Below, one piece after another: positions 35,250-45,977 of a stretch of 64,000 nt of DNA. The DNA lies in contig JAYEVE010000449.1 in assembly GCA_036346375.1 (NCBI GenBank), forward strand, positions 1-64,000, read 5' to 3'. A program made the position numbers and the translations under genes. A model generated the notes under the pieces. That model was not told the DNA's origin and did no database searches. It saw nothing but the letters and a program-made list of their open reading frames with translations. Every line of letters begins with the position of its first letter. Within the stretch, counting starts at the first letter, position 1. The DNA is from Guadua angustifolia. Lineage: Eukaryota; Streptophyta; Magnoliopsida; Poales; Poaceae.

Positions 35250-36150
35250 TTTATATACTAAGGTTGCTATGCTTTGTCATAGTTTTTTTTTTTTTTGCTA
35301 ACTTGGCAAAGGTTAGGTCATCAAAATTAAAGCCATATTTTGACTAGTAAAATAAATTTTGCCACACTTTTTAGTGAAGCTTTCCAACCTAAGAGGGAAG
35401 GAGTGAACTGGGTATTTTTTAAACAAGGTTAAATTTCACAAATTTAGAGCATCATATAAACTACTCCTAACCTAAGTGCCTATAGTTTGCTAGTACTCTG
35501 AATCAACTCCTAAACTTGTTAGTGAAGTTTTTCAACCGAAGTTCTAATCCTACACGAGTATACTAATCTAAGAATTGAAACTTTGAAAGAACAATTAAAT
35601 ATGGATAACCATTTTTTAATGAGGTCTCGAAGATTCGGCAATATCTCATAATCCTAATTGTAGCGCTCTCACAAGAGTTTAGCTCCTACTTGAACCCGTG
35701 CAAGTATCCAAGGAATCAACTCATGGTAGCCCTTTTCTTCTTCGGATAGTTGGACTCCAGATCTTCACAACCCTTTTGGAGCTTTGCACAAGCTCGTCCT
35801 TTGAAGGTCACAAAGAGCACGCCTCCAAACTATCTTGTGATCATCGAATTCCATGAGTAATAAGTCCAAATATATCACTTGAAACCAACAAGGTCAGCAA
35901 CTAAGAGCGATGTAAACAACTAAGTCTAATCTACTCTCTCACACTCTAAAGATCTCAACTTGATGATGCTCATGAGTGTCTTTGAACTCCCCAATATACA
36001 AACCATTGTTTTGGAGTCACAAGAGAACTAACTTGCACACCCATTATCCACTTATACAGCCTCTCCATTCAAAAGTTAACCGTTTGTCATATTTTCTGAA
36101 AAAGTGCCTACTGATTTGGATCACTCGTCTCAGCCTGCACTCTAACTAAT
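35250..36150. other. AT-rich sequence, no gene recognised
   Basis: No frame shows a domain. The prose-like mix of CAACTC and CACTAAG words resembles retroelement leader DNA, but no LTR, primer site or tract supports that. Confidence 0.3.
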
Positions 36151-36158
36151 GATACTTA

Positions 36159-36354
36159 GTGAATTGAAATGTTGAGGATATATCTTCTAGATGTTGCAGG
36201 AACAAATTCTTGAAGTGGATTTCTTGATGTTACAATTGATAGTGCATGTAATTATAGTGGGTGATTTGAAATGTTGTGATTATATCTTCTAGGTGTTCTA
36301 GTATCAAAATTTTGAACTAGACTTGTTTGTGAAAAATATCTTGATGTTGCAACT
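36159..36354. repeat. Imperfect tandem duplication, ~100-bp unit
   Basis: The segment 36159-36238 (GTGAATTGAAATGTTGAGG ... CTTGATGTTACAATTG) recurs in diverged form at 36261-36354 (GTGATTTGAAATGTTGTGA ... CTTGATGTTGCAACTG). Sequence to the right (36355-36600) stays rich in TTGTTG and GTTGCA words. Confidence 0.65.
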
Positions 36355-36783
36355 GTTGTTGTTCATTTTGCACACATAAAATGAAAATGTTGTACAAGTT
36401 AGTCTCAAATGTTGTACTACTTACTGCTATTTTTCACAAACTAATTATAGTTTTTTTGTATTGTTGCATTGCCCATTTGTTGCAATTTTTTTTGGGCTGT
36501 GTTTTTGTGTTTGTTGTATGCGAGGCGACTTTTTTGTTGCAAGCCTAGAACAAATTGTTGTGTCTCATGTTTATTAGTTGCATAGATCGAATGATTAGGA
36601 TTTACATCTTTAAATGATCATATTCAACGGTAGAGAGGAATATATAATGAAAAAACTCCTATCATATGTCTGAACGTCAGTAACGCCCTGGAGCGGAGAG
36701 TATTACTAGTAGACTAGTAGTTGTACCAGTTTACTAACAAGTCAATGTGTGATTAGCTTTGATGTCCGATCAAGCCTGCCAGT

Positions 36784-39700
36784 TGTAACATTCTATTTTT
36801 TGGCTCAACTTAAATTAATATTGTTATCTACAATTTTGTGATTTTTTTAACTTTTTGAAATTTGTAAAGTAATTTTGAATTAGGCTTAATATGGAAAATA
36901 TTTAATTATTTGATAATTTTAAATAAACTTTTATCAAAAATATTTTATTTGAGTTTAAAATGTTTCAAAATATTTTTCAGCATTTTTCTAGAAATTTTTT
37001 ATATTTTTGCTATTTTATTTGAATTGTTTTTTTCGATTTATTTTAAATGGAAAACTTTATAAATTGTTTGAATAGTATCTAACCGAGACCCTAGCGGACC
37101 TAGTCCAAGTTTCCCCATGCCAAGCCTGGTCCAATCCGCTGAGGCCTATCTGGCGATGCCTTGATCCATGGGCGTTAAATCTTGATCAAATGCTTGTCGT
37201 TAGATCAGGAACCCTAGCTGTTGTGGTCATTGGATAGCGATTGTGTGGCTAGGATTGGTCAGGGTTAGTAGAAACCCTAGTAAGTTGCGTCCATTAGATC
37301 TCGTGTGCGGTTTAGATTGATTTGCGTTAGCGTGTATCATGTTCGTTGATCGCGACACGTGGGCAACTATCGTCTTCGGCTTGGACTCTCAGCTAAGCTT
37401 CGTGGCCATGGCGGACTCGGTATTCATGTTGGCTATGCTAGGGAGTCTTAGTGCTTTATAAGGTGTGCACGTGGTGCGGTAGGATCTCATCTATCAAAGC
37501 TCTAAATTGATTGCAAAGATTAGGTCATTGTTTTGCCGTATTTCGCGATTGTCTATGTGTGCCACCGTCAAAGTTTTTCATCAAAATCGTCACCATTCGT
37601 GGAGCTCAGAGCTTGTCGTGGGTCACATTGGATTCACCGTCGCTTGGCCATCTTGTGCGCACATTGTTTCAACCGGAGACTTGTCGAAGTATCACCGTGC
37701 TGGGGAAGCCAAACTCGCCGCCCTTCAAGTTGACGTCACTGTCATTTTAGTGCACCAAAGAGAGGTAAAAGCATCCCCAAAACTATGGCGATGAGCTCTT
37801 CCTGATGGTATGTATCCTCCTCCATCATCGCCGATGACCATTGGTTCGTGTGTTCGGTGTGTTCGGTGTGTCGATGTGGCAGATCCGGTCTTTCACATGT
37901 GGCGTCTACGTGGCTGCCACACCATCTTGGATGCCAACGTGTTCACTTGATCATCGTCCATGTGCGCTGCCTAGTCAGCATCAGGTTAGGCCCGCATGCC
38001 AGTCACTTTGCGTTAAGGACCGAGTCCACCATGGATTGGAGTTGCACCGTGGACCATGTCCATGGATCCCAGGCCCACTTGTCAGCCTCTAGCGGATTTT
38101 TTGATTTATTTTAATCAATAATTTGGTTGCTAACATCAGTGTAGCATCATAAAATCAATTTAGAAAAATATATGATTTTCTATTTTTTATTTTTCTTTTA
38201 TTTAGATCTTTCGAGGGTCCGTTCTTCTTCATACGAATTTTGATTGAGGCGATTACAAAAAAATTGTAAAATTGGGATCTATTTACTAGTAAATTTTATT
38301 TGATTTTTAGAGTTCTTTTACTCTTTATTTTTGTATTTATTTGTTGTTTTATCTCAATGCGGGTAGAAGTCGAAGTGTCTGGAGCGTTAGAATGTGAACC
38401 GTTGACTCAAGAATAAGGTCCAGAGTAGGAACAAGAGTTTTTTTAATGTAAGTTATACTTTGATCATGTTGAACCTAGTTTTAGAAATAGTATAAATTAT
38501 TGCATGATATTTTATGCTTAGAACAGTTTTCAAATTAGTTTAGGATGTAGTTATTCATCCCAATTGGACTATACCTATCTTGTCATTTTGTATACCATGA
38601 TTATTTGTCACCCTAGAATGATTCATAATTAGTTGACTGCTAATAGATGTCAACGTGGATTGGTTAGATCGTACTTAGCCTGCTTAACTTTGTAACAGAT
38701 TATCGATATTATTTTGGAAGTCAAAATCAATCATGACTAATGGAATATAGAGCATATTTATGAAAATATGTCATGTGTTGTTACAGAATAATGTTGAGTT
38801 GTTGATAGCATGTGGTGCACAATAATCAACTGAGGTGATAAATAATTTAGACGGAGGCAAGTGGCAAGTTGCTTTGTGCCATGGTGGGCCTGTGTGGCAT
38901 TGGGTTGATATATTAACATACTGGTATATAAGTGAATGTGATGTGGTTGAGTGTATTGTTGGAAGTCTTGTCTTGATCAATTAAGGATTTAATCTTGCAA
39001 GCCTTTGAATTAGATCAAACATGCAACCACATGTCTGGAATGGAATGAACCTAACTAAGTAAGTTTCTAAGTCTTAGCATTTGATGCCTCGGGAGGATAA
39101 CTAAACTGAGTGTGCTGTTATAGAAAATTTGTGTGTGCAATGCTATGGCCTCACATTTGTCCAATGTATGCCCCTCCTATTTTTCTACTCTGTGTGAGAA
39201 GAAATAATGAGTTCAGACTTATCGGGAGGGTCAGTGTTATGACGGAATCTCCAAAAAGTTTTGTTATGATCTACTAGTCGCACGTCGATGGGTATGTGTT
39301 ATGGCCGACAGTATAGTTTTGATTATATCACGTGGGTAAAGTGCATAAACTCTGCAAAGTGTAAATCTATTTGGATAGCCATGTCTACGATGTTGGATAA
39401 TACTCGAAAATTACATTCCAGGGTTAGAATTTATAAAATAAAACTTGAGGAGGGAGGCTGTATGTCATTGAAAAGTTTGGAAATTATTTAGGATTGTGTG
39501 CCAAGTTTATTTTGGAGAAATGCTTAAAAGTTATTATTTATTATATTTGTTTCACCATCATTTCAATATATTTATTGTATTCAATTATTAATATTGGTTT
39601 ATTGCAAAATAGTCATGGTAGCCATTCATTTGTAATAAATCTTGCATACTAGAATTGTATTCTGCGCAAAATTTGTTGAGTGATTTATGTACTTATCCTT

Positions 39701-40055
39701 ACCACAACAAAATCATTAATTGAATATGCATTTACACCAGCTTTTGAGGAGTACCAAAAGGAGGTGAAAGTCTAAGGTGCGAGTCTTGTCAGTTGCTTGT
39801 GGTATATTGAAGGGTCATCTAAGAGTTTATTTCCACTACTATTCTATATATTATATTTTAAGCCCCGTATGGCAAAGTCATGTATGTTGACTATAAAGTC
39901 AGTCAACAAGTTTATATTTAATAAGTGAAATTTTTTATTATATTTCCGCTATATATGATTGTGACATTCATCTATATTGATATTAGGTGTATTAGCGTGA
40001 TTTTAAATTAGTGTGATATATATAGATGGTCTAAATTTGTAGATTTTAATCCCGA
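36784..40055 (+). mobile_element. Large gypsy-type LTR-like sequence, right end decayed
   Basis: It begins TGTAACATTCTATTTTTTGG, comparable with the LTR start at 23462 and with the reverse strand of the 16062-18945 insertion. It has the same composition trend: an AT-rich start, a middle with ATCTTGATC / CGTTAGATC words, then a long A/T-rich part. No gag-pol is present, so it resembles a ~3.3-kb solo LTR. The expected ...TTACA end and a target duplication were not found. The frames at 37507-38114 overlap each other and carry no motif. Confidence 0.45.
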
Positions 40056-40059
40056 CGCT

Positions 40060-40300
40060 AGTGTAAGTGGCTGCATGCGGCACACCACTTTTGCCACGCC
40101 AAGAGGGCAGGCATGGCACAAGCCAATGACCACGCCAGTTTAGCTGGCGCGGCAGAATGCTCGTGTGGCTGAGTTACAGCGCTGGGCATCGTGGGCGTGC
40201 GTGGTATCCCCTTTCACTCGATGTATAATAGCGTTGCAGTGTTCAAATGCCACGCTATGCACTGTGGCGTGGTTAAAGGGATCATATTTAAAAATAAAAA
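40060..40300. other. GC-richer palindromic stretch, possible MITE
   Basis: The words GCCACGCC, GGCGTGG, GCCACGC and GCGTGG recur in both orientations, so the stretch could fold back. Clear terminal repeats and a target duplication were not found. Confidence 0.3.
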
Positions 40301-40470
40301 TATTTTTTGTAGAAAGGATTATTTAATAAAAAATCAGTAGAGAAAAATTCTATGGTAGAATCCGTAAGGTAGTAAATGGAATCAAAATTAGTATCACATG
40401 TCATGCTCTTGTGGGAGTCCTGCTAGAGAATTGTCATGCATGTTATCTCTCTCTTAGAGTATGCTTTAAT

Positions 40471-40620
40471 GTTTTCGCTCCCGTTACGAGATATACAAGT
40501 CTTAAAGCAGGTTAAGAGGTAAATAATCACTATATTCTCTTCATTTAAAGCAGGTGAAATGACAAGTAATTACTATCATCTTTTCATTCATACTTTAATA
40601 TTTACTAGGAATGTTTTCGT
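40471..40620. repeat. Dispersed repeat, AAAGCAGG ... ACTTTAATATTTA family
   Basis: The stretch contains two internal copies of TTAAAGCAGGT...AAT(A/T)A(A/C)T(C)ACTAT and ends TTCATACTTTAATATTTACT. Related sequence occurs twice at 55425-55505 and 55733-55810. It has no coding potential; a Stowaway-like origin is possible but unproven. Confidence 0.55.
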
Positions 40621-40729
40621 GACGTGACACGTCGCATGCGCTATTTTTTTTTGCAGAAACAATTTTGTTTTTTTCGGTGGTGTTTTTTTAAAACCGTGGA
40701 GAAAACGCGTGAAACGGTTGAAAGGATAC

Positions 40730-41506
40730 TGTCGACGATTCGGGAACCGGTCCCCCGCCGAGCTTACTTGTTGAATGAGGGATCAACCTAAGGCCCCTTT
40801 TTCACGGGGGGTATAGCTTCCGAGGGCTCGCCGAGCACGAAACGAGGTGACCAAGACAATCGCAACGAGCAAGGGGTCTCTTTTGCCTCGTTCGGGCCTC
40901 TCACCCGGGAGATAACAGCCCTACGTCTAGTGGTTGCAATATGGTGTAAAGGGGGATTACAATACGCCTGCTCGGGGAACCCGGAGGGGTCCTAAGAGTG
41001 CCCTACTAGGTCAACCGTAACAAGCGTTGAGTACAAGTGAGAATGTGAGGTGAGTCGAACCCCCAATCCCTCGTGTGAGGGGGTATTTATAGGGTAATAC
41101 AGGCGACACAACATTTATTACTGGGCGCCCACTATTTTCGACGTGATCTGCTGATTCCTTGTTCCACCGCGCAGCAATGACGTGGGTACTGTGGCGCAGA
41201 TCGCGGCGCGCATCCATGGTCGTCTTGGTCGCCGGGTAGCTGACCCCTCGGCCGCTTTGCGATTAATGCCACGCCGTCTTCGTGGACGCGCCTTGCGCTT
41301 TTAGAAGCGGCTCGAGGCCCTTCAGAGATCGGTCGCTGTCGCGGGCTTTGAAAGGGCATGCTCGGGGGCAAGCTTGACGGAGGACGGGAGCACTGACCAA
41401 GGTCTGGGCGTTCAAGATCTTTCTTGGGGACGGGGTCCAAGCACGGGAATGCTCGGGAGTTGCCGGGATTCCATGGTCGGATATAGGGAATATCCAATCC
41501 CCGACA
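40730..41506 (-). repeat. 3' LTR of the Tat gypsy element
   Basis: It runs TGTCGACGATTCGGG ... CCAATCCCCGACA on the + strand. A TATA box (TATAAATA on the - strand, 41084-41091) matches the one in the other LTR. The polypurine tract (- strand GCCTCGGGGGCTAGC) lies directly inside its inner edge at 41507-41521. Confidence 0.95.
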
Positions 41507-41594
41507 GCTAGCCCCCGAGGCTAGGGGGGAAATCGCCTTGCCGAAGCTGCCGCCCTAAACCTCCAGACTCTTAGTGAGGGATTGGAGCCTCACA

Positions 41595-41706
41595 GCGAAG
41601 AGCTACCGCAGCATCCAAGCAACGCTTGCTCGGGGACGAGGATTCTTGCGGCGAAGAGCTACCGCAACATCCGAGCAGCGCCTGCTCGGGGACGAGGATC
41701 TTGCGA
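41595..41706. repeat. 56-bp tandem duplication inside the Tat element
   Basis: The unit starting GCGAAGAGCTACCGCA and ending GGGGACGAGGATTCTTGCG is at 41595-41650 and again at 41651-41706, with a few substitutions and a 1-bp gap. It lies between the 3' LTR and the antisense ORF. Confidence 0.85.
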
Positions 41707-42025
41707 ATCCGGGCATGTTTTGGTCAAGGGTCGGTCAAAACCCCGCAGCGAAGGCAAAGGGTTGCGGCGGTTCCTTCTCCGCGAAGCTTTGAAGGTACGA
41801 CGCTGACAGTTTTCGAAAACCGTGCCGTTTGCAGGACAATTTTTGAAAACCGTATCGCCACGCGTCAGCGATCCGGCCCGTTTGGTTTCTCCGCCCATAA
41901 ATATCAGGCGAGGACGGCCCTATAGATCTTCTTCTCTCCCCGACTGGCGATTAATTTTCCAAAAATCTCCCCGACTCCCAGACCTCCTTCACCTGCTTCA
42001 GCGCTCCTCCTCTCAACCCTTTTTC

Positions 42026-44789
42026 ATGGCGAGGTTTGGCGTGAGCAAGACCACCCCGGAGAGGCTCCGGGTGCTCCAGGATTTCGGGTACCTCGACGCG
42101 TACTCCTGGCGGGTCCCCGATGGCGAGTCAGCCCCGGCCCTGTGCGACGACGAGATAGTCATGTGCGAGCTATACACCATCAACGGCCTTCGAATGCCCG
42201 AGAGTGAGTTCATAGAATCCGTACTTGTATATTGCGAGTGCGAGATCACCCATTTGAATCCCAACTCCATCCTTGTCTTGGCCATATTCTCTCACCTTTG
42301 CGAGGGCTTTCGGGCATCCTACCACGAAGTCTTTCTTCCATTTCTACTCCTCGTTTAAGATCGGGCGCTTCCACGACCGGTGCTCAGATTATTCGCTGGC
42401 AACCACCGACGAAAGTACCTTCTTCACCCTCAAAGATTCGTGTGTGGTGGGCGATTATTGGTTTTACTCATGAAAGTGGAGAGTAGCTATGCGCTACATC
42501 AAGCGGCGGCGGCGGCGTCGAGACCTGCGCTACTACCATCGCTACCGAGGAGGAGGCGGTCCACGATCTTGTCACGAGCTCATGAACATGGGGCTGACTA
42601 GTCGGGACATCGTCCACGACTTCCTCAGGAACAGGGTGTCCCCTCTAAGGAGGGAGCACCCCTTCTTCGAGATCGCCGGGTGGGACGACATCACCCGCGA
42701 GGGCACCTCCGATAAGCCTTACGACCTCGAAGATCCCTTGCCATGCGCCTGTCGTTTGGTCCCGTATTGATTTCGCTCGCTGACCAATGACAGAGCCGGG
42801 CTTCGACTGGCTGGAGAAAAGGGTCGGGGAGATGTTCGGCACCCCCAAGGGGAAGGAGCTCGAGCATAAGCGTCAAGTCCAGAAGAACGTGCTCGAGCGG
42901 AGCGACGTGGTAAGTTGCTTCATGATTAATGCTCGGGCAAGGCATCCCGAGCCCTTCTGACGCCCTTTTTGCCCTTAGCCAGGAGAAGACCGCCCTAAAG
43001 CTGGCAGTGGCCGCGCTCAAGCCCCTGGAGGGCGGAAAGGGAGCGCTTGTCCCAGTCGCCAGGACCAAGAGCCTAAGGGGCAAGAGGAGCGCCTCGCCGC
43101 CGGCCACTACGAGATTGACGAAGAAACGGGTAGGCATGTCTGGTAATCCGACGGTGCAGCACATGGAGTTTGCCGATCGGAAGGAGGTAAGCAGCCTGAA
43201 CGCTTGGTTGGAGAATTACGGCAAGGACCCCCTGGAGCAACTCGAGAGGGAGAAGGGCCTGACCGAAGAACTGGTGCAGGCCGTGCAGAAGAGGCTGCGG
43301 GAAGAGCTGGTCGAGGTCCAGGCCAAGCTTAAGCAAGTCACCGAGGCTCGGGAAGCTTCGGAGCTCGGAGTTGTGGCCGCCGCCGAGGAAGAGGACGAGG
43401 AGGACGCGATGCCCCTCGTGATTTGAGGTGCGGGCGTTCGAGGAAGACGCTGGAGGCGGTCGACATGGAGGGAGTCGACCCCCTCCTAGCGAGGATTAGC
43501 AGCGCCGCAGAGAAGAAGGCCGAGATTGTGTTTGCGACGGCCAAGTCATCTGGTGGCGATAACGAGGACCCGGCTGGGGGTGAGCCCCGAATTTTTGCTT
43601 TTTCTTCTTTTCTCGCCCTTTGCTTCACGTATTCGAGCTGACCCCCACTCTCCTGACGTGGGCGAAATAGCTCGTAGGGCTTTTCCAGATTGCCGCAAAA
43701 TAATTGACGAGCTTCTTGATCACGTCCTAGAGGGGGTGCTCGCCGATGCCGCCGATATTGTGATGGCCGAGGCGTGGAGGCGGTGGAGAAGTTCGCCGCA
43801 AGCGACCACTGTCGAGGTGGATCCCCATACTCGAGGTAATTCTCTCCGGTGGGCCTCGCCTCAAAGACGAGAGCGCAGGGAAGGGAGAGGATCGGCCCGC
43901 ACCTTGGGAAAAAAGTTGCCCAAGAAGGCTCGGGGTGCTCAAAGCGCACCGCCGAGACAAAGACGGAGCCCCCGAGCGAACGGCATGCTCGGGGGGATAC
44001 GGCGCCCGCCCCGAGCGAATCGCGTGCTCGGAAGGACGTCCTGCTGTCCCCGGGCGAACAACATGCTCGGGTGGACAGCGAGAAGACATTGAGCGAGTCA
44101 GCCGCTCAGGAGAGAAGCGCGGCGCCCCAGGGCGAACCTCGTACCCGGGGGGGATTCGTCATCTTCAATCAGCTTGCCTTCTTGGAAGGACTCTGGGGAA
44201 GTCCACCCCGCCGAGCCTTTAGACCTTCCGAGGGCACGGTTACCCGACGCGCCCGGATAATTTTCAAAAGGGTGTCGCCGGTGAAAACGCTTCTTCGCTA
44301 TCGTCGTAGTTTTCGTTTTTGGTCTTGGGCACGATGTGTCAAGTTTTTCCTTGCAGCTCCTTGAAAAACCTTGGAGGATTTCGACGCCGCAATGATCGTT
44401 CCCGAGGAAGTGGCCCAGCTACATACCGAGCACGAGGCCCAGATAACCAAGCTCGAACAGCAAATAAGCGACCTCAAGGCCCGGGACAATGTGCTCGTGC
44501 ATAGGTGCCGCGAGGCGGAGAAAGATGCCGCCGAGGCTAAGGCGAAGAACCTTGGGCTCGAAAGCGAGCTCGGCAGAAAAATCTGCCGCCGCCAAGTTAA
44601 GGATGATATCTCCGGCCGCAAGGAAACCTCGCGCTCGAGCAAGAGCTTGAGCTAAAATCTGCTAAGCGAGAGAAGGACCTCGCCGAAGGCCGGATGAAGG
44701 TTCTTGGGCTCGAGCAGGAGCTTGAAAAGGAAAGACAAAATGCTCGTGCCCTTGAAACGAAAGTGGCGGATCTGGAACAGGCGGTATAA
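42026..44789 (+). pseudogene. Tat antisense ORF (aORF; putative gypsy-type transposon protein), spliced, disrupted
   Basis: Tat-lineage elements carry an extra ORF on the strand opposite gag-pol, between pol and the 3' LTR; its product is of unknown function. Here it starts at ATG 42026 (MARFGVSKTTPERLR), with LRMPESEFIESVLVYCECEI and LNPNSILVLAIFSHLCEGF, matching the N-terminal domain of this family. Later segments are coiled-coil: 43139-43426 (EELVEVQAKLKQVTEAR), 44371-44655 (HEAQITKLEQQISDLKARD) and 44697-44786 (LEQELEKERQNARALETKV), ending at TAA 44787-44789. Acceptor-like TTCCTTGCAG (about 44341-44350) suggests introns. A 13-residue repeat lies at 43970-44150. Frame changes near 42358, 42770 and 43426 either mark introns or damage; I could not place all splice sites. 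Confidence 0.7.
43970..44150 (+). repeat. 39-bp (13-codon) in-frame tandem repeat in the aORF
   Basis: Units start at 43970, 44009, 44048, 44087 and 44126, exactly 39 bp apart. In the + strand frame they read SERHARGDTAPAP, SESRARKDVLLSP, GEQHARVDSEKTL, SESAAQERSAAPQ and GEPRTRGG. At DNA level the first three share CCCCG(A/G)GCGAA...TGCTCGG. The later units keep the period but have diverged. Confidence 0.85.
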
Positions 44790-45975
44790 GCCGCCACCTT
44801 GCGAACAAGGCAATGAGGAGGTCGGCGACTCCGACAGAAGCTCGAAGGTCGCGGCTTATGCGGAAGGTGATTGACCTTGAAGGCAAGATTGATGAGCTGA
44901 GGCAGAAATATTCTGCAGCTCTCCGGGGAGCGAAGCCCGGCACGTAGAGGGTTTCTTTTTTCTTTTTCTTTTTGGCAGTCTTCGAATGACTTTTGGATAA
45001 TGCCGGTGGGTCATATATTTTTCTTTCGCCCAAAGACTTTATCTGCCGCAATGCCCCTCCGGCGTGCTCCTGAGCTATTTCTTGCAAACAACAAGCACGA
45101 AGTAGAAAACGAGATGTAGACGAGTACAAGCGCAGGCTAAGATGAAGCATGGGCAACACAAATCCGAAACAAGCGAAGAAAAGACTCTATGTAGGGAATA
45201 AGTTCTTAAGACAGAAACGGCGTTGCAATGTTAACTGGAATGAGTCACTTAGCGACGATTTTTGGGAAAAGACGCTTAACGTGACAACCTGTTCCCACCC
45301 AGCCCCCGCTGCGAATGAAGGTCGTGCACCTAAGTTGCGAGCACGAGCTCGTTCACAGGAGAGTTTGGGAAGCACATGCCGACCCTCCGGTCAAGGCGCG
45401 AGTCTCTCCGGACGGCGATCCTGGCTTAGTTCGAGGGAGGAGCACGTGCAAGGCCTGGAATTCCCTAACACTTAGGATGCATACACCTGAGTTGCGAGTA
45501 TGGTCGTAGGCGAGGAAAAAACGCGCGGTTGTTCAACAGGGTGCGCGACGGCCAAACACACGCTAGCCAGGCTAAATCTCCGGGCCAACCGAGAGGGTGT
45601 CTGTATGCGGCTTGTATCGCGCAGCGAAAGGCTACTGCGGACCAAGGTCAGCTTAGGGAGACTGAAGCCTCTGGTGGTGAGTTCTAGTGACAGGGTGTTG
45701 GTCGTGACAGGTTGTGCGGTCACGCGCGCGTTGGCTTGACTTTAAAACGAAACAAACTTGGGTGATTGGTCTGGCCCGACGCGCTTGTCATAAGACCAAG
45801 ATTGTGAGAGAAGTGTGCCCTTGTGCAAGGCTGGTCGGCTTACCAACGGGCAGTATTCTTGAATAAATTTGCGAATCTTGGAGGTAATAGACATTGCGTG
45901 GGTGAGGGAAACGAGTGTGCCATTCTTCGAAAAAGAGAAAACATATATCTATACAAGATGCAAAATAGAGTATAA
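44790..45975. other. Non-coding 3' region of the Tat element
   Basis: Between the aORF and the end of pol there is about 1.2 kb with only short shadow frames. It contains a poly-pyrimidine run (TTTCTTTTTTCTTTTTC near 44953). No domain is recognised. Confidence 0.5.
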
Positions 45976-45977
45976 GT

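Noticed and set aside
37507..38114. Overlapping + strand ORFs of 66-95 codons
   Set aside because: Three frames are open in the same GC-richer part of an LTR-like sequence and none has a motif.
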